This document shows positions 23,008 to 32,072 of a DNA stretch of 64,000 nt, one piece after another. The DNA is taken from positions 206,185-270,184 of the forward strand of contig NZ_LMKV01000012.1 in assembly GCF_001421665.1 (NCBI RefSeq), given 5' to 3'. A program made the translations under genes and the position numbers. This DNA comes from Sphingobium sp. Leaf26 (GTDB lineage: Bacteria > Pseudomonadota > Alphaproteobacteria > Sphingomonadales > Sphingomonadaceae). The notes under the pieces were generated by a model. It was not told the origin of the DNA and did no database searches. It saw only the letters and a list, made by a program, of their open reading frames with translations. The number at the start of each line of letters is the position of its first letter. Position 1 is the stretch's first letter.

Positions 23008-25850
23008 GCTTTTCCCGCGAAACCGACCATGGCACGCCGGCAGCGATCGCGACGGGCAAGAGCGTCACGCTGACCATTGATGGGCAGAGCGTGACCTTGC
23101 CCGAAGGCACCAGCATCATGCGCGCGGCGTCATTGTCGGGTGGTTCCATACCGAAACTCTGCGCCACCGACAGCGTGGAGAGTTTCGGCTCCTGCCGCCT
23201 GTGCCTGGTCGAGGTCGAGGGGCGCAACGGTTATCCCGCATCCTGCACCACGCCGATCGCGGACGGCATGGTGGTGCGGACGCAGACCGAGCGGCTGAAA
23301 AAGCTGCGGCGCGGGGTGATGGAACTCTATATCTCCGATCATCCGCTCGATTGCCTGACCTGCGGCGCGAATGGCGACTGCGAATTGCAGGATCAGGCGG
23401 GCGCGGTGGGGCTGCGCGATGTGCGCTATGGCTATGACGGCGCGACCAATATGGGGCAGGCGAAGGACCAGTCGAACCCCTATTTCGATTTCGACCCCAG
23501 CAAATGCATTGTCTGCTCCCGCTGCGTGCGCGCCTGCGACGAAGTGCAGGGGACGTTCGCGCTGACGATCGAGGGGATGGGCTTCGATTCCAAAGTCTCC
23601 GCGTCGCAGGGCGAGGGATTTCTGGGGTCCGAATGCGTGTCCTGCGGTGCCTGCGTGCAGGCTTGTCCGACCGCGTCGCTGATCGAAAAGAAAGTCGTCG
23701 AGGTCGGGACGCCGGATCGCGCCGTCGTCACCACCTGCGCCTATTGCGGGGTGGGCTGCACCTTCCGTGCGGAAATGCGGGGCGAGGAACTGGTGCGCAT
23801 GGTGCCGTGGAAGGACGGCAAGGCCAATCGCGGGCATAGCTGCGTCAAGGGGCGGTTCGCATGGGGCTATGCCCAGCATCAGGACCGCATATTGAACCCC
23901 ATGATCCGCGCATCGGTGGACCAGCCGTGGCGGGAGGTGTCGTGGGACGAGGCGATCGCGCATACAGCCAGCGAGTTCCGGCGGATTCAGGCGAAATATG
24001 GGACGCGGTCGATCGGTGGCATCACATCCAGCCGCTGCACCAATGAAGAGACGTTTCTGGTGCAGAAGCTGATCCGGCAGGGGTTCGGCAATAATAATGT
24101 CGATACCTGCGCGCGGGTGTGCCACTCGCCGACCGGCTATGGATTGAGCCAGACGTTCGGCACATCGGCGGGGACGCAGGATTTCGACAGCGTGATGCAG
24201 GCCGATGTCATCCTGGTGATCGGCGCCAATCCGACTGATGGGCATCCGGTGTTCGCATCCCGCATGAAGCGGCGCTTGCGGCAGGGGGCGAAGCTGATCG
24301 TGATGGACCCGCGCCGGACCGATCTGGTCAAGTCACCCCATGTCGAGGCGGAGCATCATCTGCCGCTGCGGCCCGGCACCAATGTCGCGATGCTGACGGC
24401 GATGGCGCATGTGATCGTCACCGAGAAGCTCTATGACGAGGCGTTCATCCGCGAACGGTGCGATTGGGACGAGTTTGCCGACTGGGCCGAGTTCGTATCG
24501 CAACCCGCCCGCTCGCCCGAAGCGATCGAGCCGCTGACCGGGGTGAAGGCGGACGAGGTGCGCGCGGCCGCGCGGCTCTATGCCACCGGCGGCAATGGCG
24601 CGATCTATTATGGGCTGGGCGTGACCGAGCATTCGCAAGGCTCATCGACCGTCATGGCGATCGCCAACCTCGCCATGGCGACGGGTAATGTCGGGCGCGA
24701 GGGCGTGGGCGTGAACCCGCTGCGGGGGCAGAATAATGTGCAGGGGGCGTGCGACATGGGCAGCTTCCCGCATGAGTTCAGCGGCTATCGCCATGTGTCG
24801 GACGATGCCACGCGCCAGTTGTTCGAGGCGGCTTGGGGCGTGGCGCTGGATGCCGAACCGGGGCTGCGTATCCCCAACATGCTGGACGCAGCGACCGACG
24901 GGACGTTCAAGGGGTTGTTCGTGCAGGGCGAGGATATTCTCCAGTCCGACCCCAATACCCACCATGTCGCAGCGGGGCTGGCGGCGATGGAGTGCGTGGT
25001 GGTGCAGGATCTGTTCCTGAACGAAACCGCCAATTACGCCCATGTCTTTCTGCCCGGATCGACCTTCCTGGAGAAGGACGGCACCTTCACCAATGCCGAA
25101 CGTCGCATCCAGCGGGTGCGCAAAGTTATGGCGCCGCTGAATGGCCATGCCGATTGGGAAATCGTGCAGTTGGTGGCGAACGCCATGGGTTTGGGCTGGA
25201 CCTATGACCATCCCGCGCAGATCATGGACGAGATTGCCGCGCTGACCCCTACCTTCGCCGGCGTGCATTATGACCGGTTGGAGGCGGAAGGGTCGCTGCA
25301 ATGGCCGGCCAATGACGCCGCGCCGGACGGCACGCCGACCATGCATATAGACGGGTTCGTGCGGGGGAAGGGCAAGTTCGTCGTGACCGACTATGTCCCG
25401 ACCGACGAGAAGACCGGGCCGCGTTTCCCGCTGCTGCTGACGACCGGGCGGATATTGTCGCACTATAATGTCGGCGCGCAGACGCGACGGACCGCCAATA
25501 CCGCCTGGCACCCGGAGGACCGGCTGGAAATGCACCCCAGCGATGCCGAGAACCGGGGGCTGAACGACGGCGACTGGGTGACGCTGCGCAGTCGGGCGGG
25601 GGAGACGACGCTGCGGGCGCTTGTGACCGAACGAGTGGCGCCGGGCGTGGTCTATACGACCTTCCACCATCCTGAGACGCAGGCGAATGTCATCACCACC
25701 GACTATTCGGACTGGGCCACCAACTGCCCGGAATATAAGGTGACGGCGGTGCAGGTGATGGCCAGCAATGGGCCGAGCGACTGGCAGCAGGGTTATGCGG
25801 AGCAGGCCCGCAACAGTCGCCGGATTGCGCCGTTGGAAGCGGCGGAATAG
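23004..25850 (+). CDS. fdsA: NAD-dependent formate dehydrogenase alpha subunit (Mo-bis-MGD)
   Basis: A 948-residue catalytic subunit oxidising formate to CO2. In order: an N-terminal [2Fe-2S] ferredoxin domain (~15-95, FGSCRLCLVEV), the NuoG-like His-Cys cluster (CLTCGANGDCELQD), two ferredoxin-type [4Fe-4S] motifs (CIVCSRCVRAC; CVSCGACVQAC), then the molybdopterin domain with its own [4Fe-4S] (TTCAYCGVGCTF). The likely Mo ligand is Cys373 (VDTCARVCHSP), a cysteine rather than selenocysteine enzyme. The C-terminal MopB domain contains LLLTTGRILSHYNVG. Overlaps fdsB by 4 bases. Confidence 0.96.
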   Translation: MSFSRETDHGTPAAIATGKSVTLTIDGQSVTLPEGTSIMRAASLSGGSIPKLCATDSVESFGSCRLCLVEVEGRNGYPASCTTPIADGMVVRTQTERLKKLRRGVMELYISDHPLDCLTCGANGDCELQDQAGAVGLRDVRYGYDGATNMGQAKDQSNPYFDFDPSKCIVCSRCVRACDEVQGTFALTIEGMGFDSKVSASQGEGFLGSECVSCGACVQACPTASLIEKKVVEVGTPDRAVVTTCAYCGVGCTFRAEMRGEELVRMVPWKDGKANRGHSCVKGRFAWGYAQHQDRILNPMIRASVDQPWREVSWDEAIAHTASEFRRIQAKYGTRSIGGITSSRCTNEETFLVQKLIRQGFGNNNVDTCARVCHSPTGYGLSQTFGTSAGTQDFDSVMQADVILVIGANPTDGHPVFASRMKRRLRQGAKLIVMDPRRTDLVKSPHVEAEHHLPLRPGTNVAMLTAMAHVIVTEKLYDEAFIRERCDWDEFADWAEFVSQPARSPEAIEPLTGVKADEVRAAARLYATGGNGAIYYGLGVTEHSQGSSTVMAIANLAMATGNVGREGVGVNPLRGQNNVQGACDMGSFPHEFSGYRHVSDDATRQLFEAAWGVALDAEPGLRIPNMLDAATDGTFKGLFVQGEDILQSDPNTHHVAAGLAAMECVVVQDLFLNETANYAHVFLPGSTFLEKDGTFTNAERRIQRVRKVMAPLNGHADWEIVQLVANAMGLGWTYDHPAQIMDEIAALTPTFAGVHYDRLEAEGSLQWPANDAAPDGTPTMHIDGFVRGKGKFVVTDYVPTDEKTGPRFPLLLTTGRILSHYNVGAQTRRTANTAWHPEDRLEMHPSDAENRGLNDGDWVTLRSRAGETTLRALVTERVAPGVVYTTFHHPETQANVITTDYSDWATNCPEYKVTAVQVMASNGPSDWQQGYAEQARNSRRIAPLEAAE

Positions 25851-25860
25851 GAGGACGGGC

Positions 25861-26166
25861 ATGAGCGACGATACTTCCGTCATGTCCACGCGGGACCGAT
25901 TGGTCTACATGGCGCACCAGATTGCCCGCAACCTGGCGACGATGGGGGAGGAAAAGGCCGTGGCGGCGCTGGCCGAGCATCTGACCCGCTTCTGGGATCC
26001 CCGGATGAAGGCGCAGATTGTCGCCATCGCGCTGAACCAGCCCGATCGGCTTTCGCCGAGTGTGGCTGCCGCCGTCGCGCGGATGGCGCAGGGCAAGCCG
26101 GCGCCGGATGTCGATGCGACGCAGTTCAACGCCGTGGACGAGACAGGCCATTGCGACGCCGGTTGA
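25861..26166 (+). CDS. fdsD: formate dehydrogenase delta subunit
   Basis: A 101-residue FdsD-type protein (LVYMAHQIARNLATMGEEKAVAALAEHLTRFWDPRMKAQI). The motif MxxQIAxNL ... HLxxFWDPRM is characteristic of the delta subunit of soluble formate dehydrogenases. It is needed for assembly or stability of the Fds complex in relatives. It starts 10 bases after fdsA. A transposable-type repeat follows 18 bases after its stop. Confidence 0.93.
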   Translation: MSDDTSVMSTRDRLVYMAHQIARNLATMGEEKAVAALAEHLTRFWDPRMKAQIVAIALNQPDRLSPSVAAAVARMAQGKPAPDVDATQFNAVDETGHCDAG

Positions 26167-26184
26167 GCGGCACGCCGTGCGGCG

Positions 26185-26291
26185 CTAGAGCGCGCTGCGT
26201 TAAATCCGATGCAGGTCGCGCGCTCCAGGTTTTTGTTTTCGCATCGTTTTAAGCGAAAAACCGGTTCCCACTTTTCCGCACGATGCTCTAG
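26185..26291. repeat. 107-bp palindromic repeat (family A), intact copy
   Basis: Bounded by CTAGAGC and GCTCTAG. It contains an inner palindrome GAGCGCGC ... GCGCGCTC and a second one around TTTTCGCATCG/CGATGC with AAAACCGGTT. The same element occurs at 52288-52558, interrupted by another repeat. Located between fdsD and fdhD. Confidence 0.8.
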
Positions 26292-26300
26292 GCCATCATC

Positions 26301-27098
26301 ATGGAAGATACCGCCGCCAGCCCCCTGACATTCGATCGCCTGACCCCGGATGGCGGGACAAAGGGGATCGATCGCGCGCTGGCGGAGGAAGTGCCGGTCG
26401 CGATCGAATTTAACGGCATCGGTTATGCCGTGCTGATGGCGACGCCTGCCGATATTGGCGATCTGGTGCTGGGCTTCGCGCTTGCCGAGCGGTTGATCGG
26501 GCCGTGGGATGGGACGTTCGAGGTCGATACGCATCGCACGTCGCAGGGGATCGTAGCCCGCGCCACTTTGCCGCAGGATCGGACCGACGCCTTGCTGGAG
26601 CGGGTGCGGCATCGCGTATCGGAGTCATCCTGCGGGATATGCGGGATCGAGAATCTGGAGCAGGCGATCCGGCCGTTGCCGCACGTGACCGGCGAGACGC
26701 GGGCGGATCGGGCTGCGATTTTTCGCGCACTGGATGGCTTGCGCGATCACCAGCCGTTGAACGCCGCGACCGGAGCGGCCCATGCGGCGGCCTGGGTAGG
26801 GGCGGACGGCGCGATTCGGCTGGCGCGGGAGGATGTCGGGCGGCATAATGCGTTCGACAAGCTGATCGGCGCGATGGCGCGGGCTGGCGCAGACTGGGAC
26901 GGCGGCTTTGGGCTGCTGTCATCGCGCTGCTCCTATGAACTGGTGGAGAAGGCGGTGCTTTCCGATTGCCCGCTGCTCGTCACCATCTCCGCACCGACCC
27001 GGCTGGCGGCGGCGCGGGCCGAGGCGGCGGGATTGCCGCTGGTCGTGCTGGCGCGATCCGACGCGCTGTTGCTGCGAGGCCACAGCCACCCGATCTAA
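26301..27098 (+). CDS. fdhD: formate dehydrogenase accessory sulfurtransferase
   Basis: A 265-residue FdhD protein. FdhD carries sulfur from a cysteine desulfurase to the molybdenum of formate dehydrogenase before it is inserted. The catalytic CxxC loop is visible (SSCGICGIENLEQ, ~114-117). DVGRHNAFDKLIGAM and SRCSYELVEKAVLSDCPLLVTISAPT are family signatures. It follows fdsD, separated by a 107-bp repeat. Confidence 0.94.
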   Translation: MEDTAASPLTFDRLTPDGGTKGIDRALAEEVPVAIEFNGIGYAVLMATPADIGDLVLGFALAERLIGPWDGTFEVDTHRTSQGIVARATLPQDRTDALLERVRHRVSESSCGICGIENLEQAIRPLPHVTGETRADRAAIFRALDGLRDHQPLNAATGAAHAAAWVGADGAIRLAREDVGRHNAFDKLIGAMARAGADWDGGFGLLSSRCSYELVEKAVLSDCPLLVTISAPTRLAAARAEAAGLPLVVLARSDALLLRGHSHPI

Positions 27099-27177
27099 AC
27101 GGAGGCCCGCTTGGCAGAGCCACCGCTTTCCCTTAAGGCGCGCGGCGTGGGAGGGACTTGCTTTCCTGCAACATGAT

Positions 27178-27365
27178 CGCGCCGGTGCCCGGAAACGGGT
27201 TAATCGGGAATGTGGTGCGGGCGTGATAAGCGCCCCAATCCACGGCTGTCCCTGCAACTGTAAGCGGATAGCGCGATGCACTGGCCCCAAAAGGGCGACC
27301 ACTGGAGCGATCCGGGAAGGTGTGCATCGTGCTGCGACCCGCGAGCCAGGAGACCGGCCGGCGCA
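27178..27365 (+). promoter_or_regulatory. cobalamin (adenosylcobalamin-type) riboswitch
   Basis: The conserved blocks are in order: GGTGCCCGGAAACGGGTTAA and TCGGGAA early on, TGCAACTGTAAGC, the CCACTGG region with CCGGGAAGG, and the B12 box GAGCCAGGAGACCGGCC (27343-27359). It lies about 180 bases before btuB, so cobalamin would be expected to turn btuB expression off. Confidence 0.93.
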
Positions 27366-27546
27366 TGGTCGCTCTGCTTTGGTCCAGGGGATGGTCGGGG
27401 CACGGTGGTTTTTCCGTCGAGCGACGCCATGCGGCCGGGGCCGCATCGGGCCGCGGACGGGATATGGCGTCATCCCTCCAACACCCGACCGCTGTGTCAG
27501 GCGGACGCCCCTGCCTATCGTCGCACCGACGCTTGAGGGGCAATAG
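27366..27546 (+). promoter_or_regulatory. riboswitch expression platform with SD-sequestering hairpin
   Basis: GCCCCT (27507-27512) pairs with AGGGGC (27536-27541), which contains the btuB Shine-Dalgarno (GAGGGG). An inner CGTCG-CAC-CGACG stem (27519-27531) strengthens it. No terminator T run is seen, so translational control is the better fit. Confidence 0.6.
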
Positions 27547-29397
27547 ATGTTGAAATATGGACTTTCGCTGGTAGCTTTGATGGCCGCCAATCCTGCTTTT
27601 GCGCAGAGGGATGACGAGATCGTCGTGACCGCCGCCGGCATCGAACAGTCGCGCGACGAGGTCGGGCAGGCGATCACGATCATCGACGCGGAGACGATCG
27701 AGACACGGCAGGCGATCGACGTGGTGGACCTGCTGGCGACGACGCCCGGCGTGCGCTTCAACCGCAACGGCACCATCGGCGGCGTGACCGGCGTATCGCT
27801 GCGCGGCGCGGAGACGACGCAGACTTTGGTGCTGATCGACGGGGTGAAGGTCAACGATCCCAGCGGCATCGGCGACGGTTATGATTTCGGGCCGCTGCTG
27901 ACCGGCAACATCCGCCGGATCGAAATATTGCGCGGGTCCAACTCGGTGGTGCATGGCAGCCAGGCGATCGGCGGCGTGGTCAACATCATGACCGGCGTGC
28001 CGGCCGAAGGTTTCGGCGCCAATGCTTCGGTCGAATATGGCTATAGCGATACGTTCAGCGCCAAAGCCGATGTGTCCGGTACCGCCGGCATCGCGTCGGG
28101 CGGCGTGGGCGCGGCCTATTTTCGCACCGACGGCATTTCGTCGGCCGCCAATGGCACGGAGCGGGACGGCACCGAGAATATCGCCGCCAATGCACGGGTG
28201 AAGCTGGCCTTCTCGGACGCGCTCAGCCTCGACCTGCGCGGTTATTATATCCATGCCGATCTGGATACGGATGGTTTTCCGGCGCCGACCTATGCGCTGG
28301 CCGATACGCCCGAAGTCGCCATCACCGACCAATATGTCGGCTATGCCGGCCTGAACCTGGCGCTGCTGGACGGCAAGCTGACCAACCGCGCGGCCGTCAC
28401 CTGGATGCGCAACGATCGCGACTATTATTCGGCGCGCGGCGCGGATGTGGATTATGGCTATAGCGGCACCAACCTGCGCTTTGAATATGAGGGCGTCTAT
28501 GCGCCGGTCGATCAGGCCAAGCTGGTCTTCGGCTATGAGCATGAACGGCCGGACTATGATTATTTCGACGCCTTCGGCACGACGAGTGCGAAGATCAATA
28601 TCGACAGCGTCTATGCACTGGCGATCGTGAAGCCGTTCACCGGTCTGGCCGTCACCGGCGGGTTGCGCCATGACGATCACAGCCAGTTCGGGGGCGCAAC
28701 CACCGTTGGCGCCAATGCTAATTATTCACCCAATGGCGGCGCGACCAATATACGCCTGAGCTATGGTGAAGGCTTCAAGGCGCCGTCACTCTATCAGCTC
28801 TACGATAGCTGGAGCGGCAATGCGGCGCTGCGTCCTGAACGGTCCAAAAGCTATGATGTCGGTTTCGACCAGCGGCTGGACGGTGGCCGGGCGGTGCTGT
28901 CGGTCACGGCCTTCCGCCGCGATACCCGCAACCAGATCAATTATGACAACGACACGTTCCGTTATGCCAATCTGGACCGCACCCGCGCCAAGGGTGTGGA
29001 AGCGTCGATAGCGTTGAAGCCGGTGGACGCGCTGACCGTGACTGGCAGCTATAGCTATGTCGATGCGCGCGACCGGTCGGCCGGATCGGTCAATATCGGC
29101 AATCGCCTGGCCCGCCGCGCTGCCAATGCGGTGAGCGTGTCGGCCGACTATGCCTGGCCCTTCGGCCTGTCGACCGGCGCGACCATCACCATGGTCGGTG
29201 ACAGTTTCGACAATGCGGCGAATACGCGCCGGCTGAACGGCTATGCGCTGGCCGGTGTGCGGGCGTCCTTCCCCGTGGGCGAGCATCTGGAAGTCTATGG
29301 TCGCGTCGACAATCTGACCGATGAGAATTACCAGACGGCCTATGGTTATGGCACCTATGGTCGCGCTGCCTATGGCGGCGTGCGTGTTCGCTTCTGA
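27547..29397 (+). CDS. btuB: TonB-dependent vitamin B12 outer membrane receptor
   Basis: A 616-residue outer-membrane receptor. Signal peptide ends near AFAQ (residue 20), with a TonB box (DEIVVTAAG). The plug domain (~35-145) contains GVSLRGAETTQTLVLIDGVKVNDPS and IEILRGSNSVVHGSQAIGGVVNIM. A 22-strand barrel is expected, ending in an aromatic-terminal strand (GGVRVRF). The riboswitch upstream and btuFCD downstream identify the ligand as a cobamide. Confidence 0.94.
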   Translation: MLKYGLSLVALMAANPAFAQRDDEIVVTAAGIEQSRDEVGQAITIIDAETIETRQAIDVVDLLATTPGVRFNRNGTIGGVTGVSLRGAETTQTLVLIDGVKVNDPSGIGDGYDFGPLLTGNIRRIEILRGSNSVVHGSQAIGGVVNIMTGVPAEGFGANASVEYGYSDTFSAKADVSGTAGIASGGVGAAYFRTDGISSAANGTERDGTENIAANARVKLAFSDALSLDLRGYYIHADLDTDGFPAPTYALADTPEVAITDQYVGYAGLNLALLDGKLTNRAAVTWMRNDRDYYSARGADVDYGYSGTNLRFEYEGVYAPVDQAKLVFGYEHERPDYDYFDAFGTTSAKINIDSVYALAIVKPFTGLAVTGGLRHDDHSQFGGATTVGANANYSPNGGATNIRLSYGEGFKAPSLYQLYDSWSGNAALRPERSKSYDVGFDQRLDGGRAVLSVTAFRRDTRNQINYDNDTFRYANLDRTRAKGVEASIALKPVDALTVTGSYSYVDARDRSAGSVNIGNRLARRAANAVSVSADYAWPFGLSTGATITMVGDSFDNAANTRRLNGYALAGVRASFPVGEHLEVYGRVDNLTDENYQTAYGYGTYGRAAYGGVRVRF

Positions 29398-29413
29398 CGA
29401 TCGCCAGCGGGGG

Positions 29414-30232
29414 TCAGCGCGGCGCGTGCAGGCGCGTCGTGATGGCCCTTGCCGCCTGTACATAGGCGGGACCGCCGCAGACGGTCCAGCTTTGCGGCAG
29501 GCTGATCCGTGGGATGGTGCGCAGCGCGGGATGATGCAGCATCTCCGTGCCCTGATCGACCACCCGGTCTGTCGCGCTTTCCACGATCAGCCAGTCGGGC
29601 CGGGCGGCGACCATTTCCTCCAGCGATACCTGCGCCAGCGCGGGCTTGCCCAGTCGGGCGGCAAGATTGGTGAGGCCGGCACGGCGCATGAGATCGTCGA
29701 TCAGCGTACCGGTGCCGGTCATATAGCCGCGTCGTTGATAATAGGCCGCGACGCCTGCGCGTTTGGATCGGGGCAGGGCGGCAAGGTCGCGGTTCATGCC
29801 CGCGATCAGCGCTTCGCCCCGGTCGACATGGCCGGTGGCGCGCGCGACCTGCCTGATCTGGTCGAGGATCGCGGCGTAGCTTTCCGCGCTGGCGAGGCCG
29901 AGCGTGCGCCAGTTGCCCGGCGGGGCACCCGCCACTTTATTCGGGCCGATCGGGAAACCCAGGATCAGGTCGGGCTGGATCGCCAGCACTTCCTCCGACG
30001 GGCGGCGCAGCGTGCGCAGGCCGCGCACCCTGTCCGCCGCTGCCGACAGGGACGGATCGCGCGCGTTGCTGCTGAGTGCGGCGATCTGCCCCGGATCGGC
30101 CAAAGCGAGCAGATATTGATCGGCGCAGACGTTGAGCGAGACGATGCGTTTCGGGTGCGACGTTGGCGCCGCCGCCCCGGTCAGCGCGAGGGCGCCGAGC
30201 GCCGCGAACATCATCCTGCCGATCATTCGCAT
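29414..30232 (-). CDS. btuF: cobalamin-binding periplasmic protein, BtuF-like
   Basis: A ~272-residue helical-backbone metal/cobalamin-binding protein (KRIVSLNVCADQYLLALADP; SEEVLAIQPDLILG; LEEMVAARPDWLIVES). The start at 30232 gives a short signal peptide (MRMIGRMMFAALGALALTGAAA); an upstream in-frame ATG would overlap btuC. It is divergent from btuC by 32 bases. It most likely delivers B12 from BtuB to BtuCD. A siderophore substrate cannot be fully excluded on sequence alone, but the riboswitch neighbourhood argues for cobalamin. Confidence 0.87.
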   Translation of the reverse strand: MRMIGRMMFAALGALALTGAAAPTSHPKRIVSLNVCADQYLLALADPGQIAALSSNARDPSLSAAADRVRGLRTLRRPSEEVLAIQPDLILGFPIGPNKVAGAPPGNWRTLGLASAESYAAILDQIRQVARATGHVDRGEALIAGMNRDLAALPRSKRAGVAAYYQRRGYMTGTGTLIDDLMRRAGLTNLAARLGKPALAQVSLEEMVAARPDWLIVESATDRVVDQGTEMLHHPALRTIPRISLPQSWTVCGGPAYVQAARAITTRLHAPR

Positions 30233-30264
30233 CGCCTTATCAAGCGCAGGCAAGGAGGCAAGCC

Positions 30265-31263
30265 ATGAGCGCGCGCCGTTATCATCCATTATTGATTCCC
30301 GGCCTGTCAGTGCTGGTCGTCGGCGCGGCCTTTGCGTCCATATTGCTGGGCGCTGTGCCGATCAGCCCGGCGCGGATCGGTGCGGTGCTGACGGGTGGCG
30401 GCGATCAAGTGGCGCGGGCGATCATCCTGGACCTGCGCCTGCCGCGCATGTTGCTGGGCCTGATCGTCGGCGCGATGCTGGGGGTCGGTGGCGCGGCGTT
30501 GCAGGGCTATCTGCGCAATCCGCTGGCCGAACCGGGCGTGCTGGGCGCGTCCAACGCGGCGGCGCTGGGTGCGGTCTGTGCGCTCTATTTCGGTCTGGTG
30601 GAACTGCATCCGCTGGCACTGCCGGCGCTGGCGATCGCGGCGGGGATGGTTGCGATCCTGATCCTGTTCCTGCTGTCGGGATCGGCGGAAAGCCCGCTGA
30701 CGCTGATCCTGGCGGGGATCGCGATGGCAACGCTGACGACGGCGGGGACCAGCCTGGCCCTCAACCTGTCGCCCAATCCCTTCGCTGCGATGGAGATCAT
30801 GAGCTGGCTGATGGGCAGCCTGGAGAATCGCAGCTATGGTCATGTCTGGATCGCGCTGCCCTGTGTGGCGGTGGGCGTGACTTTGCTGGTCGCGGACGGA
30901 CGGACGCTGGACGCGCTGACCTTGGGGGAGGAAGGCGCGCAGGCGCTGGGCGTAAACCTGAACGCGGCGCGGGTGCGGATGATGCTGGGCGTGGCGATCG
31001 GCGTGGGCGGCGCGGTGGCGGTGTCGGGCGCGATCGGCTTTGTGGGCCTGATCGTGCCGCATCTGGTGCGGCCGCTGACCGACCGGTCGCCATCGGCGGT
31101 ACTGCTGCCGTCACTGCTGGGCGGGGCGGCGCTGCTGACGCTGGCGGATGTCGGCGTCCGGTTGATCCCCACCACCAACGAACTGAAGCTGGGGGTGGTG
31201 ACGGCCTTGCTGGGCGTCCCGGTCTTCCTTGTCCATCTGATGCGGGAACGGCGGCTATGGTGA
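30265..31263 (+). CDS. btuC: FecCD-family ABC permease, vitamin B12 import
   Basis: A 332-residue inner-membrane permease with ~10 hydrophobic segments. Family signatures are RLPRMLLGLIVGAMLGVGGAALQG, NPLAEPGVLGASNAAALGA and the ATPase-contact loop GFVGLIVPHLVRPL. AAGGAGG precedes the start. It overlaps the ATPase gene by 7 bases. Confidence 0.92.
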   Translation: MSARRYHPLLIPGLSVLVVGAAFASILLGAVPISPARIGAVLTGGGDQVARAIILDLRLPRMLLGLIVGAMLGVGGAALQGYLRNPLAEPGVLGASNAAALGAVCALYFGLVELHPLALPALAIAAGMVAILILFLLSGSAESPLTLILAGIAMATLTTAGTSLALNLSPNPFAAMEIMSWLMGSLENRSYGHVWIALPCVAVGVTLLVADGRTLDALTLGEEGAQALGVNLNAARVRMMLGVAIGVGGAVAVSGAIGFVGLIVPHLVRPLTDRSPSAVLLPSLLGGAALLTLADVGVRLIPTTNELKLGVVTALLGVPVFLVHLMRERRLW

Positions 31264-32033
31264 CGATCGTTGCGGAGGGGCTGTCAGTGCGGCTGGGGCG
31301 CCATGCGGCGGTTCGGGATGTCGGCGTGACAATGACGCCGGGCGCGCTGGTGGGGGTGATCGGTCCCAATGGGGCGGGCAAGTCGACGCTGATACGGGCG
31401 CTATTGGGGTTGGCGAAGCCCGAAGCGGGGCAGGTGCGGATCGACGGGCGCGACCTTGCCGGGCTGGACCGGCGGACGGTCGCGCGTTCCGTCGCTTATC
31501 TGCCGCAGGGGCAGGCGCTGCACTGGCCATTGGGTGTCGAGCGGCTGGTGGCGCTGGGGCGGTTGCCGCATCTGGGGCCGCTGTCGCGCCTGTCTGCGGA
31601 GGACGAGGCCCTGGTCGAGGCGGCGATGGCGCGGACGGATGTGCTGCACCTCAAAGGCCGGATCGCGACCGAATTGTCGGGGGGCGAACGGGCGCGTGTG
31701 CTGCTGGCGCGGGCGCTGGCGGTGGGCGCACGGGCGCTGATCGCGGACGAGCCGCTCGCCGCGCTCGATCCGGGGCATCAGATCGATGTGATGGACCTGC
31801 TGCGGGCTGAGGCGCGGGGCGGGGCGTTGGTGGTCACGGTGCTGCATGACCTCAGCATGGCGGCGCGCTATTGCGACCGGCTGCTGCTGATGGAGGGCGG
31901 CGCGCTCGTCGCCGATGGCGCGCCGATGGATGTGCTGACGCCCGACATGCTGGCGCGCGTCTATGGCGTCACCGCCCGGATCGAGCGGGACGGGGATGTG
32001 CCGCTGATCCTGCCGGTGGGGCGGGTTCGCTAA
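31257..32033 (+). CDS. btuD: ABC transporter ATP-binding protein, vitamin B12 import
   Basis: A 258-residue ATPase of the FepC/BtuD class. Walker A is GPNGAGKST (~residue 37), the Q-loop YLPQGQ, signature LSGGERARVLLARAL, and Walker B ALIADEPLAALDP, with a closing switch histidine (TVLHDLSMAARYCD). It completes BtuC and would energise uptake of cobalamin delivered by the divergent BtuF. Confidence 0.92.
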   Translation: MVTIVAEGLSVRLGRHAAVRDVGVTMTPGALVGVIGPNGAGKSTLIRALLGLAKPEAGQVRIDGRDLAGLDRRTVARSVAYLPQGQALHWPLGVERLVALGRLPHLGPLSRLSAEDEALVEAAMARTDVLHLKGRIATELSGGERARVLLARALAVGARALIADEPLAALDPGHQIDVMDLLRAEARGGALVVTVLHDLSMAARYCDRLLLMEGGALVADGAPMDVLTPDMLARVYGVTARIERDGDVPLILPVGRVR

Positions 32034-32035
32034 AT

Positions 32036-32066
32036 CCTCCCCCCGAAGCTTTCGTTCGGGGGGAGG
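32036..32066. terminator. hairpin between convergent btuD and the activator gene
   Basis: CCTCCCCCCGAA (32036-32047) and TTCGGGGGGAGG (32055-32066) form a perfect 12-bp stem with a 7-base loop in the 39-base gap between convergent genes. There is no T run, so termination is inferred from position only. Confidence 0.5.
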
Positions 32067-32072
32067 GCAGGC

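Noticed and set aside
23004-25850. Selenocysteine formate dehydrogenase
   Set aside because: The Mo-ligand position is a cysteine codon (TGC, residue 373) and no in-frame TGA is present.
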